This document shows, in pieces, positions 6,897 to 14,282 of a DNA stretch of 16,462 bases. How positions within the stretch are numbered: position 1 is the first letter of the stretch; every line of letters begins with the position of its first letter. The notes beneath the pieces are model-generated. The model was given only the letters and a program-made list of their open reading frames with translations, searched no databases and was not told the DNA's origin. This DNA comes from an uncultured Collinsella sp. GTDB taxonomy: Bacteria > Actinomycetota > Coriobacteriia > Coriobacteriales > Coriobacteriaceae. A program made the position numbers and the translations under genes. The DNA lies in NCBI GenBank assembly GCA_902475445.1, contig CABRZN010000032.1, positions 1-16,462 on the forward strand, in the 5' to 3' direction.

Positions 6897-8324
6897 TTAG
6901 GCCTCCATCTCGGCGAGCTCCTCCTTGGAGAAGCCGCAGACAAAGACGACGGCAGCGGCGATGACAAAGGAGATAGCCATACCGACGATAGCCCAGACGG
7001 TGTTCATCTGGCCACCCTGCAGGTAGTTGGTGAAGACCAGGAAGTTGGACGCACCGCCTGCGAGGTAGTAGGTAACACCCATGAGGCCGGAGAACACAGC
7101 GCCGATGGCACCGCCGATGAACATGCCGAGCATGGTGCGGCGGAAGCGCATGAGGATACCGAAGAGCGCAGGCTCGGTAACGCCGCCGGCGATGGCGGAG
7201 ATGACGTAACCGATGGCAAGGGACTTCTCGTCGGGGTTCTTCATCTTGAGGAAGGCACCGAAGGCGCAGCCCCAGACAGCGGCCATAGCGCAGTTGGTGG
7301 AAACGAAGACGAAGGGATCGTAGCCGGCGGCGATGATCTGAACCTGAGCGAGCAGGATGACGGGCATGTGCATGCCGCAGACCACGAAGAGCTGCCAGAA
7401 GGCACCGAGGACGGCCATGACGATCAGGATACCGATGCCGCCAAGGTCAGCAAGGCCGAAGAGGGCGTTAGCGATCAGCGTACCGATCTCGTTGCCGATC
7501 GGGGCGAGGACGATGAAGGCGATGGGGATGGTGACGATCATGGTGCAGAACGGCGTGAAGACCGTGGAGAGCACGTCGGGCATGACCTTCTTAAAGAACT
7601 TCTCGATGAAGTAGAGGACGGGCACCGAAAGGATGATCGGCAGGACGGACTGCTGATAGTTGGCAGCGGCGATCTGGATGCCGTAGACGGAGATGATTCC
7701 GCCGCCCTCCTGGGTGGCGACGCTCACCACGGAAGGAGCCATGAGGGCGCCACCGAGCAGCATGCCGAGCACGGGGCTGGCGCCGAGCTTCTTAGCCGCG
7801 GCATAACCCAGGTAGATGGGGATAAAGGTGAACGTGGCCTCGTACAGCGTGGTGTAGAGGAACGTATAGGTCGGGTCGTCGGCCGAGAGCACACCGAGCA
7901 TGGTGGGGCCGAGGACGGCCGCGATGGTACGGAACAGACCGCCGGCCATGAGCAGCGGGATGAGCTGGGTCATGGAGCCCGACAGATAGTCAAGGATGAT
8001 GTTCGGCAGGTTCTTGAGCTCGAACTTCTGCTTGGAAGCATCGAGGTTCTCGTCGACGGCGGCACCCTGCTTGACGCCGGAGATGGCGACGAACTCGGCG
8101 AGCACCTTGGGCACGTTCTGGCCGATGATGACCTGGAGCTGGCTGCCGGCGAACTGGCATCCCAGAACACCCTTGACCTTCTTGATCTTCTCCACGTCGG
8201 CCTTGTTGTTGTCCTTGAGCGTCAGACGCAGGCGCGTCATGCAGTTGGTGGCGACGGAAACATTCTCCGCACCGCCCACGAGCTCGAGGACATCGGTGGC
8301 AATCTGCTTGTTATCTACTGCCAT
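6897..8324 (-). CDS. PTS sugar permease EIIBC, glucose/beta-glucoside superfamily
   Basis: The 475-residue membrane protein imports a sugar and phosphorylates it with phosphate passed from EIIA. The EIIB domain is N-terminal (about 1-90), with the phosphorylated Cys in VATNCMTRLRLTL (C28). The EIIC domain follows (about 105-470), with many hydrophobic helices and the substrate-site signature GGVTEPALFG around residue 384. The order B-C and these motifs fit the beta-glucoside/sucrose/trehalose branch. No EIIA domain or gene is present, so EIIA must come from elsewhere. I start at ATG 8324, which has GGAGGGG six bases upstream; an in-frame ATG at 8339 would overlap that site. It is the first gene of the leftward group and faces the operator-rich region. 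The exact sugar cannot be read from sequence. Confidence 0.92.
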   Translation of the reverse strand: MAVDNKQIATDVLELVGGAENVSVATNCMTRLRLTLKDNNKADVEKIKKVKGVLGCQFAGSQLQVIIGQNVPKVLAEFVAISGVKQGAAVDENLDASKQKFELKNLPNIILDYLSGSMTQLIPLLMAGGLFRTIAAVLGPTMLGVLSADDPTYTFLYTTLYEATFTFIPIYLGYAAAKKLGASPVLGMLLGGALMAPSVVSVATQEGGGIISVYGIQIAAANYQQSVLPIILSVPVLYFIEKFFKKVMPDVLSTVFTPFCTMIVTIPIAFIVLAPIGNEIGTLIANALFGLADLGGIGILIVMAVLGAFWQLFVVCGMHMPVILLAQVQIIAAGYDPFVFVSTNCAMAAVWGCAFGAFLKMKNPDEKSLAIGYVISAIAGGVTEPALFGILMRFRRTMLGMFIGGAIGAVFSGLMGVTYYLAGGASNFLVFTNYLQGGQMNTVWAIVGMAISFVIAAAVVFVCGFSKEELAEMEA

Positions 8325-8347
8325 GGGACCCCTCCCCATATCTTCGT

Positions 8348-8373
8348 GTGCCAGCCCCCTTGGGCTTAGGCAC
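8348..8373 (-). promoter_or_regulatory. Leader hairpin just upstream of the PTS ribosome site
   Basis: GTGCC-AGCCC (8348-8357) pairs with GGGCT-TA-GGCAC (8362-8373) around a CCTT loop, with a two-base bulge. The hairpin ends 10-15 bases before the PTS ribosome site. A possible -10 (TATAGT on the minus strand, 8394-8389) lies upstream, but no good -35 is seen. It could modulate translation; direct evidence is lacking. Confidence 0.35.
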
Positions 8374-8430
8374 GCCTTTGGCCCGGCGACTATAACCCCT
8401 TACGGTTGCCGGACCCTTGGATACGCTTTT

Positions 8431-8472
8431 GTAAACAAGGTGTTTACTGAACGTTTACGTGCTTTAGTTTAC
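8431..8472. promoter_or_regulatory. Operator-like cluster of GTAAAC half-sites (PTS side)
   Basis: GTAAACA (8431-8437) and TGTTTAC (8441-8447) form a 7-bp inverted repeat around AGG. Two further GTTTAC copies follow at 8453-8458 and 8467-8472, at 11- and 14-base steps. The cluster lies about 40-80 bases upstream of the possible PTS -10. Half-sites of the GTAAAC kind are common for LacI-type sugar regulators; the family here is inferred. Confidence 0.6.
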
Positions 8473-8668
8473 ACGGAGCGCCGAATTTATGGCAATTTTG
8501 CCGTCTACAGTCCGGTGACCGGTAGGAAATCGGGGGTGAACGTATTTGAATGGCGGGAAATGGTCTCTTTGACCCTCTATTGATATATAGCCATTTGCGT
8601 GGGATTTTATTTTGATGAACACCTCACTGATCTGTTAACTCATCAACAGAATCCCTGCTAGAAGCTAG

Positions 8669-8682
8669 TAAACATATGTTTA
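8669..8682. promoter_or_regulatory. Operator-like palindrome TAAACATATGTTTA
   Basis: A perfect 14-bp palindrome made of TAAACA and TGTTTA separated by TA. The same half-sites occur at 8431-8447 and 8751-8766, so one regulator probably binds all three. Confidence 0.6.
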
Positions 8683-8750
8683 GTAGTTCACGACGTGTTC
8701 AATTTTGCCGTTTACCGAGTTTATCTGGCTATTCTTTAATTCTAGATTAC

Positions 8751-8766
8751 ACTAAACATGTTTAGT
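8751..8766. promoter_or_regulatory. Operator-like palindrome ACTAAACATGTTTAGT (esterase side)
   Basis: A perfect 16-bp palindrome centred 56 bases upstream of the esterase start codon. Its half-sites TAAACA/TGTTTA abut without spacer. At this position a bound repressor would probably block the esterase promoter or the start of its transcript. An ATG inside the palindrome (8758) is in frame with the esterase but has no ribosome site. Confidence 0.65.
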
Positions 8767-8814
8767 TTGTATTGCCGCAGATGCCAGGCATTCGCGGCGC
8801 AAGGGAGGCAGCTC

Positions 8815-10152
8815 ATGGAACTCAAATTGTGTACCTACGCAACCGTCACCACCTTGGGCGACTTTGGCCCCTGGATCAGCAAGGTCGTACTCGACCTGCC
8901 CTGCACCGTGCGCGCCAACGACATCGACGCGAACACCTTCCATATATATGTAGAGCGTCACGAGCGCTCGGGCGAGGTTCTGATGCGCAAGGAGCGCGGC
9001 GCCGACCATGCCGCGCCCTCCGTGGGTTACATCGACATTCTCGCCGCATATCCGTGCGACGAGAACGGACGTAAGCTCGCCGTGGGCACCCATGTGGCGC
9101 TCGAGGTCGCCGAGCAGCGCCTGACCAAGACCATCGAAGGCGGCGTCATGGGCTCGCGCATGCTCGATGACCAGCTGCGCATCACGCAGCTCACAGCTCT
9201 TCCCGGCAACGACGGCAACGATCCCACCTGCGGCCTGGTCTTCGACACCTGCCGTGGCGATATCTGCCCCGCGCTCAAAGGCTGGAGCAACGCCACGCAA
9301 AAGACCGCCGTCGACGGCATCGCGCTCGAATACGGCTTCTTTGAGCCCAGCTTTAAGGCCGAAGACTCGGCATGCTTCAACCCCTTTGCGCCCGAGGCGA
9401 CGGTCGTGCCCCAAAAGGCACCGCTCGTGGTGTATCTGCACGGCGCCGGCGAGGGCAAGGGCGCCACGCAAGGCGAAGGCGCTACGCGCGCCTATATCGG
9501 CAACCGCGTGACGGCCATTAGCCAGGCGCAGATCCAGCGCTACTTTGGCGGCTTTGCCTGGGTGCTCGTGCCGCAGTCGCCCACGTTTTGGATGGACAAC
9601 GGCGTCGAGCAACTCGGTCGCTCCAACCAGAGCATCTACTCCTCCGTGCTCAAGGCGCTTATCGACGAGTTTGTCGCCGAGCATGTCGACCGCATCGACA
9701 CCGACCGCATCGTGGTCGCCGGTCTTTCCAACGGCGGCTTTATGACCCTGCGCCTGTGCGCCGACTACCCCGATTTCTTCGCCGCGGGCCTTCCCTGCTG
9801 CGCCCCGTGGTACAACGCCACGGACGAGGACGTGGCCGCGCTCGCCAAGACGCCGCTGTGGTTTACGCACTCCAAGGGCGACGAGCTTGTGTCACCGCAA
9901 CAGACCGTGCTGCCGCTCACGGAGCGCCTGCGCGATGCCGGCGCCAACGTGCATCTCACCTACTTTAGCCATGTCGAGGACCTGACCGGCGTGTATCGCG
10001 AGGCCGACGGCTCGGCCAAGAAGACGTTCAACCACGGCGTGTGGATCCACCAATTCAACGACCTGTGTTATCAAGACTTCGACGGGGGCAACGTACTCAT
10101 CGACGGCGAGCCGGTGGGCTGCTGGGAGTGGTCGGCCAGGGTTTCGAGGTAA
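8815..10152 (+). CDS. Alpha/beta-hydrolase esterase, CE1/EstA-like
   Basis: The 445-residue product is a serine hydrolase of the polyhydroxybutyrate-depolymerase/CE1-like group. Residues about 1-120 look like a beta-rich Ig-like domain, as in Thermotoga EstA-type esterases. The hydrolase domain starts near residue 200 with the oxyanion-hole segment YLHGAGEG (207-214). The nucleophile elbow is GLSNGG (S305), the likely acid is D356 in KGDELV, and the base is H407 or H412 in NHGVWIHQF. Such enzymes remove acetyl or feruloyl groups from sugars, or cleave other esters. There is no signal peptide, so it should act on imported material. I start at ATG 8815, with AGGGAGG six bases upstream. It is divergent from the PTS gene and shares its operator region. 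Fold and triad are clear; the substrate is not. Confidence 0.85.
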   Translation: MELKLCTYATVTTLGDFGPWISKVVLDLPCTVRANDIDANTFHIYVERHERSGEVLMRKERGADHAAPSVGYIDILAAYPCDENGRKLAVGTHVALEVAEQRLTKTIEGGVMGSRMLDDQLRITQLTALPGNDGNDPTCGLVFDTCRGDICPALKGWSNATQKTAVDGIALEYGFFEPSFKAEDSACFNPFAPEATVVPQKAPLVVYLHGAGEGKGATQGEGATRAYIGNRVTAISQAQIQRYFGGFAWVLVPQSPTFWMDNGVEQLGRSNQSIYSSVLKALIDEFVAEHVDRIDTDRIVVAGLSNGGFMTLRLCADYPDFFAAGLPCCAPWYNATDEDVAALAKTPLWFTHSKGDELVSPQQTVLPLTERLRDAGANVHLTYFSHVEDLTGVYREADGSAKKTFNHGVWIHQFNDLCYQDFDGGNVLIDGEPVGCWEWSARVSR

Positions 10153-10162
10153 CCATCCCATC

Positions 10163-10289
10163 GGGGGCTCTGACCTTTAGTTTTGTAAACGTCCTCGCGC
10201 ATGAGCCCCGCTTATCCTGCTCCTTCGGAGCATCGGATAAGCGGGGCTCGCGCTGCGGAATGTTTACAAAACTAAAGGTCAGAGCCCCC
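10163..10289. repeat. 127-bp nested inverted-repeat element
   Basis: The ends are a perfect 28-bp inverted repeat (10163-10190 and 10262-10289), starting GGGGGCTCTGACC and reading inward to TTTTGTAAAC. Inside lies a second stem, AGCCCCGCTTATCC (10204-10217) with GGATAAGCGGGGCT (10235-10248), extended outward by G-C and GCGC/GCGC pairs. Inside that is TGCTCC/GGAGCA with a TTC loop. The element begins 10 bases after the esterase stop. It could end that transcript, but there is no U-tract. Its layout fits a MITE- or BIME-like repeat. No target duplication is obvious. Confidence 0.8.
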
Positions 10290-10418
10290 TAAGTTAACGT
10301 TGTTCGAAACGCTGGTCGGCCGCTTCCGGCGGGCCGCCGGGTCGCGGGCGATGGGGGCGTGGGTCCCGTCTTGCCTTGCGCGTAACTGGCTGAAATGATC
10401 TTGATTGGAGCTGTTCCT

Positions 10419-11930
10419 ATGGCCCAAAAGTTGACTCGGGTGATTGTTACTACCGATATGGAAGTCGACGATATGAACTCGCTCGTTCATTTGGCTCTGT
10501 ATCTTAATTTGCTTGATGTTGAGGCTGTGGTGTACACGGCTTCGCAGTATCACTTTCTTGGCGATGGCGTGCATGCGCTGGGCGAGGTGAATCCGCATTG
10601 GCGGACTAAGGGGCGCCGCTCGTATGAGTGGGTTGTTGTGCCTCATGAGCCCGATCCGCTGGCTGGCGAGCTTCGTGAGTATCGGCCGTTTCCCGAGCAT
10701 TGGATTGAGAGCCTCTGGAGCAATGAATATGCCCAGGCTTGGCCGCAGTTGCAGGCAAATGCGGCCGCTGCCGGTGAGCCGCCGTTTCCCACGCCTGCCC
10801 AGATGATCGAGCGTACGTTTGTGGGAAATGTTGCTTTTGAGGGTGATGTGCGCGAGGAGACTGAAGGGTCTCACGTCATCGCCGATGCCATCATGGACGA
10901 TGACCCGCGCACGCTGTGGCTGCTCAGCTGGGGTGGTATGAATACAATCGTTCGCGCCCTCATGAGTATTGCCGAGCGTTATCGCGCCACACCCGAGTGG
11001 CCCGCCGTGCAGCAGCGGGTCTATCAGAAGGTGCGCGTGATGGGCGTTGCCGATGGTGTGGGGCAGGATAACTCGTGGCTCGACCATGGGCGCGAGCTCT
11101 TTCCCGAGCTCATCTTTTGGCGTACGCCCTATATGTATGGCAACTATTTCGACGCCAAAACAGCTCAGCCCGATACGCTGCCACTGTTTAAGGCTCCTTG
11201 GCCTGAGCGGAATCTCACGCAGGGCAACGGACCCCTCATGGCACGCTATATGCTCTATGGCGACGGCAAGATCTACGAAAACGAGCCCGAGCGCTTCCAA
11301 TTTGGTAAGCATGCCCGCCTGGATTGGGGTCTAGAAGGCGTGCCCGCAGTTCAGTTTGAGCGCGGCGATTTTATGGCCGAAGGCGACAGCATGACCTATA
11401 TTCCGCTGCTGCCGTTTGGCCTGCGCGGTATTGACGACCGCGACTTCGATACGCTGCTCGGCCGCATGTTTCTTGATGGGCACCCCGACGCGAGTGCACC
11501 TGACGGTTTTGCCTCCATCAGCACGCCCGCAGATGACAATCTCAATCCCTATCTGCGCGCCTATCAGGAAGACTTTGCCGTCCGTGCGCAATGGTGCGCC
11601 CATGATCCGGCCACCTGCTCGCATCCGGCGCATGTTGTCGATGTCACGGCCGACTGCAGCGCCGCAGCCGGCGAGCGCATTGCCCTCACGGCGACCGTCA
11701 TCGACCCCGACGACAAGGGTTTCGATGCGCATTGGGATGTCGCCGTGGACCCGTCGGGCTATGCGGGCGCCCAGGATCTGTCACTGTGGCAGGAATGGAC
11801 GGTGGACACCGCTTTCATCGTGCCCGCCGACGCACGACCCGGCGACCGCTTCGTGCTCACCCTCACCGTGCAGACGCGCGCCGAGCGCCCCTGCACCCGC
11901 TACACCCAGGTCGCCGTGACTGTGGCATAG
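10419..11930 (+). CDS. Nucleoside-hydrolase-like Sde182/DUF1593-type protein
   Basis: The 503-residue product begins with a nucleoside-hydrolase-like calcium-site motif, VIVTTDMEVDDMNS (8-21; D13, D17 and D18), followed by an N-terminal alpha/beta domain to about residue 330 containing LWLLSWGGMNTIVRAL. A C-terminal beta domain (about 410-503) resembles the one that follows in cellulose-binding Sde0182-type proteins. Family members occur in polysaccharide-degradation loci, and their reaction is not established. There is no signal peptide, unlike many relatives. I start at ATG 10419, preceded by GGAG at 8 bases; ATG 10395 has no ribosome site. The first half uses many T-ending codons, unlike its GC-rich neighbours, while the last third looks like them. 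This hints at separate origin. It lies 266 bases after the esterase, beyond the nested repeat. Confidence 0.78.
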   Translation: MAQKLTRVIVTTDMEVDDMNSLVHLALYLNLLDVEAVVYTASQYHFLGDGVHALGEVNPHWRTKGRRSYEWVVVPHEPDPLAGELREYRPFPEHWIESLWSNEYAQAWPQLQANAAAAGEPPFPTPAQMIERTFVGNVAFEGDVREETEGSHVIADAIMDDDPRTLWLLSWGGMNTIVRALMSIAERYRATPEWPAVQQRVYQKVRVMGVADGVGQDNSWLDHGRELFPELIFWRTPYMYGNYFDAKTAQPDTLPLFKAPWPERNLTQGNGPLMARYMLYGDGKIYENEPERFQFGKHARLDWGLEGVPAVQFERGDFMAEGDSMTYIPLLPFGLRGIDDRDFDTLLGRMFLDGHPDASAPDGFASISTPADDNLNPYLRAYQEDFAVRAQWCAHDPATCSHPAHVVDVTADCSAAAGERIALTATVIDPDDKGFDAHWDVAVDPSGYAGAQDLSLWQEWTVDTAFIVPADARPGDRFVLTLTVQTRAERPCTRYTQVAVTVA

Positions 11931-11967
11931 CAAGGGCGACGCCAATATTCGACAAAGAGTGTCCCGG

Positions 11968-12023
11968 CACTCATTGGGAACGTATTCAAATGAGTGGGCA
12001 CTCATTTAAGTACGTCCCCAATG
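11968..12023. repeat. Two inverted REP-like hairpin units
   Basis: Unit 1 (11968-11996) is CACTCATT, loop GGGAACGTATTCA, AATGAGTG. Unit 2 begins at 11999 as CACTCATT, loop TAAGTACGTCCCC, then AATG, after which the stem is lost. Unit 1 is the reverse-complement form of the unit at 5301-5329 with three transitions in the loop; unit 2 is in the same orientation as that unit. The pair thus forms an inverted couple, as in BIMEs. It lies between the sugar locus and the zinc-ribbon/SPFH cluster. Confidence 0.75.
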
Positions 12024-12149
12024 TCTAGTCAAAAAATGGGCCATGTGTCCCAGTTGTGGAGACTCGTTGAGCCGTCTGGGTATCGTGAAAGATCGCGCGC
12101 TCCCCCATCATCAAAAGTGACACACGCTACCTGTTGATGGGAGGCAGCC

Positions 12150-12887
12150 ATGGGCTTCTTTGACAAGATGTTCGAAAAGAAAGAGTGCGCGATTTGCGGT
12201 ACCGAGCTGGGACTTCTAGGTAAGACAAAAATCAATGAAGGCTACCTGTGCAAAGAGTGCGCCGGCAAGCTCTCCCCCTTCTTTGGCGGCTATCGCTCCA
12301 GCACCGCGGACGATATCCGCGAGCAGCTCGCCTACCGCGAGGCCAATGCCGAGCGCCTGGCGTCGTTCAACCCCACGCGCACGCTTTCTGCCGGGCGCAC
12401 CAATATTATGCTCGACGAGGACGCAGGCCTGCTGATCATTACCTCGCAGAGCCGCTGGCGCGACGCCAATCCCGACATCATCGAGTTCTCGCAGGTACTC
12501 GGCTGCGATATGGATATCGACGAGCATCGCACCGAAATCTATCGCGAGACCAAGGACGGCGAGCGCGAGAGCTACAATCCGCCGCGCTATGACCTGGATT
12601 ACGACTTTAATCTGACCATTCACGTCAACACGCCGTACTTTACCGAGATCAACCTGCGCGTAAACGACTCCACCATCGATCAGCGCGGCTCCATCGAATA
12701 CCGCGAGGCCAAGCGCCAGGCAACCGAGGTCCGCGACGCGCTGGTGCAGCTGCGCCAGGAGACGCGCGACAGCGTCGTGGCCGCCAAGGCCCCCAAGACC
12801 GCGGTGACCTGCCCCTTCTGCGGAGCCACCACCATTCCCGATGCCAGTGGGCGCTGCGAATACTGCGGCGGCGCCATCGGCGCATAG
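12150..12887 (+). CDS. DUF4428 zinc-ribbon protein
   Basis: The 245-residue soluble protein starts with a DUF4428 zinc-binding domain: CAIC (C13, C16) and CKEC (C34, C37) around GTELGLLGKTKI. The middle (about 75-190) is beta-rich and of unknown role, resembling a PH-like or membrane-adaptor fold only in general terms. The C-terminus carries a second zinc ribbon, CPFC (C221, C224) and CEYC (C236, C239). No enzymatic motif is visible. ATG 12150 has GGGAGG five bases before it. It opens the cluster with the next two genes, 24 bases upstream of the zinc-ribbon membrane protein. Such proteins are often found beside SPFH and zinc-ribbon membrane genes in Firmicutes and Actinobacteria. A role in an envelope-linked complex is inference. 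Confidence 0.75.
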   Translation: MGFFDKMFEKKECAICGTELGLLGKTKINEGYLCKECAGKLSPFFGGYRSSTADDIREQLAYREANAERLASFNPTRTLSAGRTNIMLDEDAGLLIITSQSRWRDANPDIIEFSQVLGCDMDIDEHRTEIYRETKDGERESYNPPRYDLDYDFNLTIHVNTPYFTEINLRVNDSTIDQRGSIEYREAKRQATEVRDALVQLRQETRDSVVAAKAPKTAVTCPFCGATTIPDASGRCEYCGGAIGA

Positions 12888-12911
12888 CCTCCGGCACGGA
12901 AAGGACCGATC

Positions 12912-14234
12912 ATGGCCTTCGAGAGCGTTAACTATCAGTGCCCTGCCTGCGGTGGTCCCCTGCATTTTGCCAGCGCCGAGCAAAAGCTTGTCTGCGACTA
13001 CTGTGACTCACGCTTTGAAGTCGAAGAAGTCGAGGCCCTCTATCGCGAGCGCCAGGACAAGGCAGATGCCAAAGCCGATGCCGCAGCCGCAGCTCCCAAA
13101 CCTGCTGCCGACGACGCGGTGCAGGAGCTCGCCCAAAACGCCGGCTACATCTGCTCGTCGTGCGGCGCCGAGCTCGTGTCCGACGGCACCGTCGCCGTCA
13201 CCACCTGCCCGTACTGCGGTAACTCCGCCGTGGCGCCCGGCCAGCTCTCTGGCGGCTTCTCGCCCGACCTGGTGATTCCGTTTAAGCTCGGGCGCGACGA
13301 CGTCACGGCCGCACTCAAGGAACACTACAAGGGCAAAATCTTGCTGCCCAAGAGCTTTGTCACCGGCAACCACATCGACGAGGTCCAAGGTGTCTACGTG
13401 CCGTTTTGGCTCTACGGTGCCCGCGTTGACGGCGAAGTGTACTTTGACGCGACCAACGAGACCGTGACCGAGGAATCCGACCGCACCGTCACGACCACCG
13501 ACCACTACGATGCCTACCGCAAGGGCAATATCTCGTTTAAGCGCGTGCCCGTCGACGGATCGTCCAAGATGCCCGACGGCCACATGGACGCCATCGAGCC
13601 GTTTGACTACGACGCGCTGCGTCCGTTCTCGGTCGCATATATGCCCGGCTACATCGCCAACCGTTACGACGAGGACTGCGAGACCTGCAAGGCCCGTGCC
13701 GAGCGCCGTATGGAAGAGAGCACGATCTCGGCCCTGCGCGAGACCGTTATCGATGAGTACGACGATGCCTCAGTCGAGAGCAAGCAACTCGACTACACCT
13801 GGGAAGACAGCGACTACGCACTGTTCCCCGTTTGGATGCTCTCCACCTCGTGGAACGGCAAGAGCCATCTGTTTGCCATGAACGGCCAGACCGGCCGCAT
13901 GGTCGGCGAGCTCCCCTGCTCCAAGCCCAAGCTCATTATCGCCTCGCTGCTGTTCTTTGTGATCGGATTTGTCCTCTCCCAGATTCTCTTTATGGGCGAG
14001 AACGCCTTCGATCCGGATTACCTCACCTTTGATATCGAGGGCATCCTCATCAACATCGTCGCGCCGCTGATCATCGTAATCATCGGAGACGTGCTGCTGG
14101 TAGGCCAGCTCAAGACGGCCAACGAGGCAACTCACGCCGACGAGTACTGCGGCGAGCTCGACCTGGTCGAGAAGCACGACACCTTCAGCCACACCGAGAC
14201 CACCGTTGTCATGAAGGACGACAAGGACGACTAA
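12912..14234 (+). CDS. Zinc-ribbon membrane protein (TFIIB-type ribbon, two TM helices)
   Basis: The 440-residue product has two N-terminal zinc ribbons. The first is C10/C13 with C28/C31; the second, after an alanine-rich coil (about 44-75), is C81/C84 with C99/C102. A conserved-looking core follows, with VQGVYVPFWLYGARVDGEVYF around residues 158-178. Two hydrophobic spans lie at about 341-361 and 378-397. The tail is acidic and probably cytosolic, so both ends should face the cytosol. It resembles the YdjG-type zinc-ribbon membrane proteins found with SPFH partners in Bacillus. The ATG follows GGAAAGGA. It lies between the DUF4428 gene and the SPFH gene, 48 bases from the latter, and all three are probably co-transcribed. 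No enzyme activity can be inferred. Confidence 0.77.
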   Translation: MAFESVNYQCPACGGPLHFASAEQKLVCDYCDSRFEVEEVEALYRERQDKADAKADAAAAAPKPAADDAVQELAQNAGYICSSCGAELVSDGTVAVTTCPYCGNSAVAPGQLSGGFSPDLVIPFKLGRDDVTAALKEHYKGKILLPKSFVTGNHIDEVQGVYVPFWLYGARVDGEVYFDATNETVTEESDRTVTTTDHYDAYRKGNISFKRVPVDGSSKMPDGHMDAIEPFDYDALRPFSVAYMPGYIANRYDEDCETCKARAERRMEESTISALRETVIDEYDDASVESKQLDYTWEDSDYALFPVWMLSTSWNGKSHLFAMNGQTGRMVGELPCSKPKLIIASLLFFVIGFVLSQILFMGENAFDPDYLTFDIEGILINIVAPLIIVIIGDVLLVGQLKTANEATHADEYCGELDLVEKHDTFSHTETTVVMKDDKDD

Positions 14235-14282
14235 ATAACCCGATCAACACCACCCCGACTTTAACGAGAAAGGAAGATCGCC

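Larger units (their letters stand above)
8374..8814. other. Low-GC divergent control region of the sugar locus
   Basis: About 440 bases between the divergent PTS and esterase genes are far richer in A/T than the rest of the window, most clearly from 8461 to 8800. No gene is supported; a 21-codon frame at 8550-8615 lacks a good ribosome site. The region holds repeated GTAAAC/GTTTAC half-sites at 8431, 8442, 8453, 8467 and 8710, and palindromes at 8669-8682 and 8751-8766. It is the likely shared control region of both transcripts. Confidence 0.7.

Noticed and set aside
8550..8615. 21-codon frame in the PTS/esterase control region
   Set aside because: The only purine-rich stretch upstream is a poor ribosome match at long spacing, and the region is better explained by operators.
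8758..8814. Upstream ATG for the esterase
   Set aside because: It lies inside a 16-bp operator palindrome with no ribosome site; ATG 8815 has AGGGAGG at six bases.
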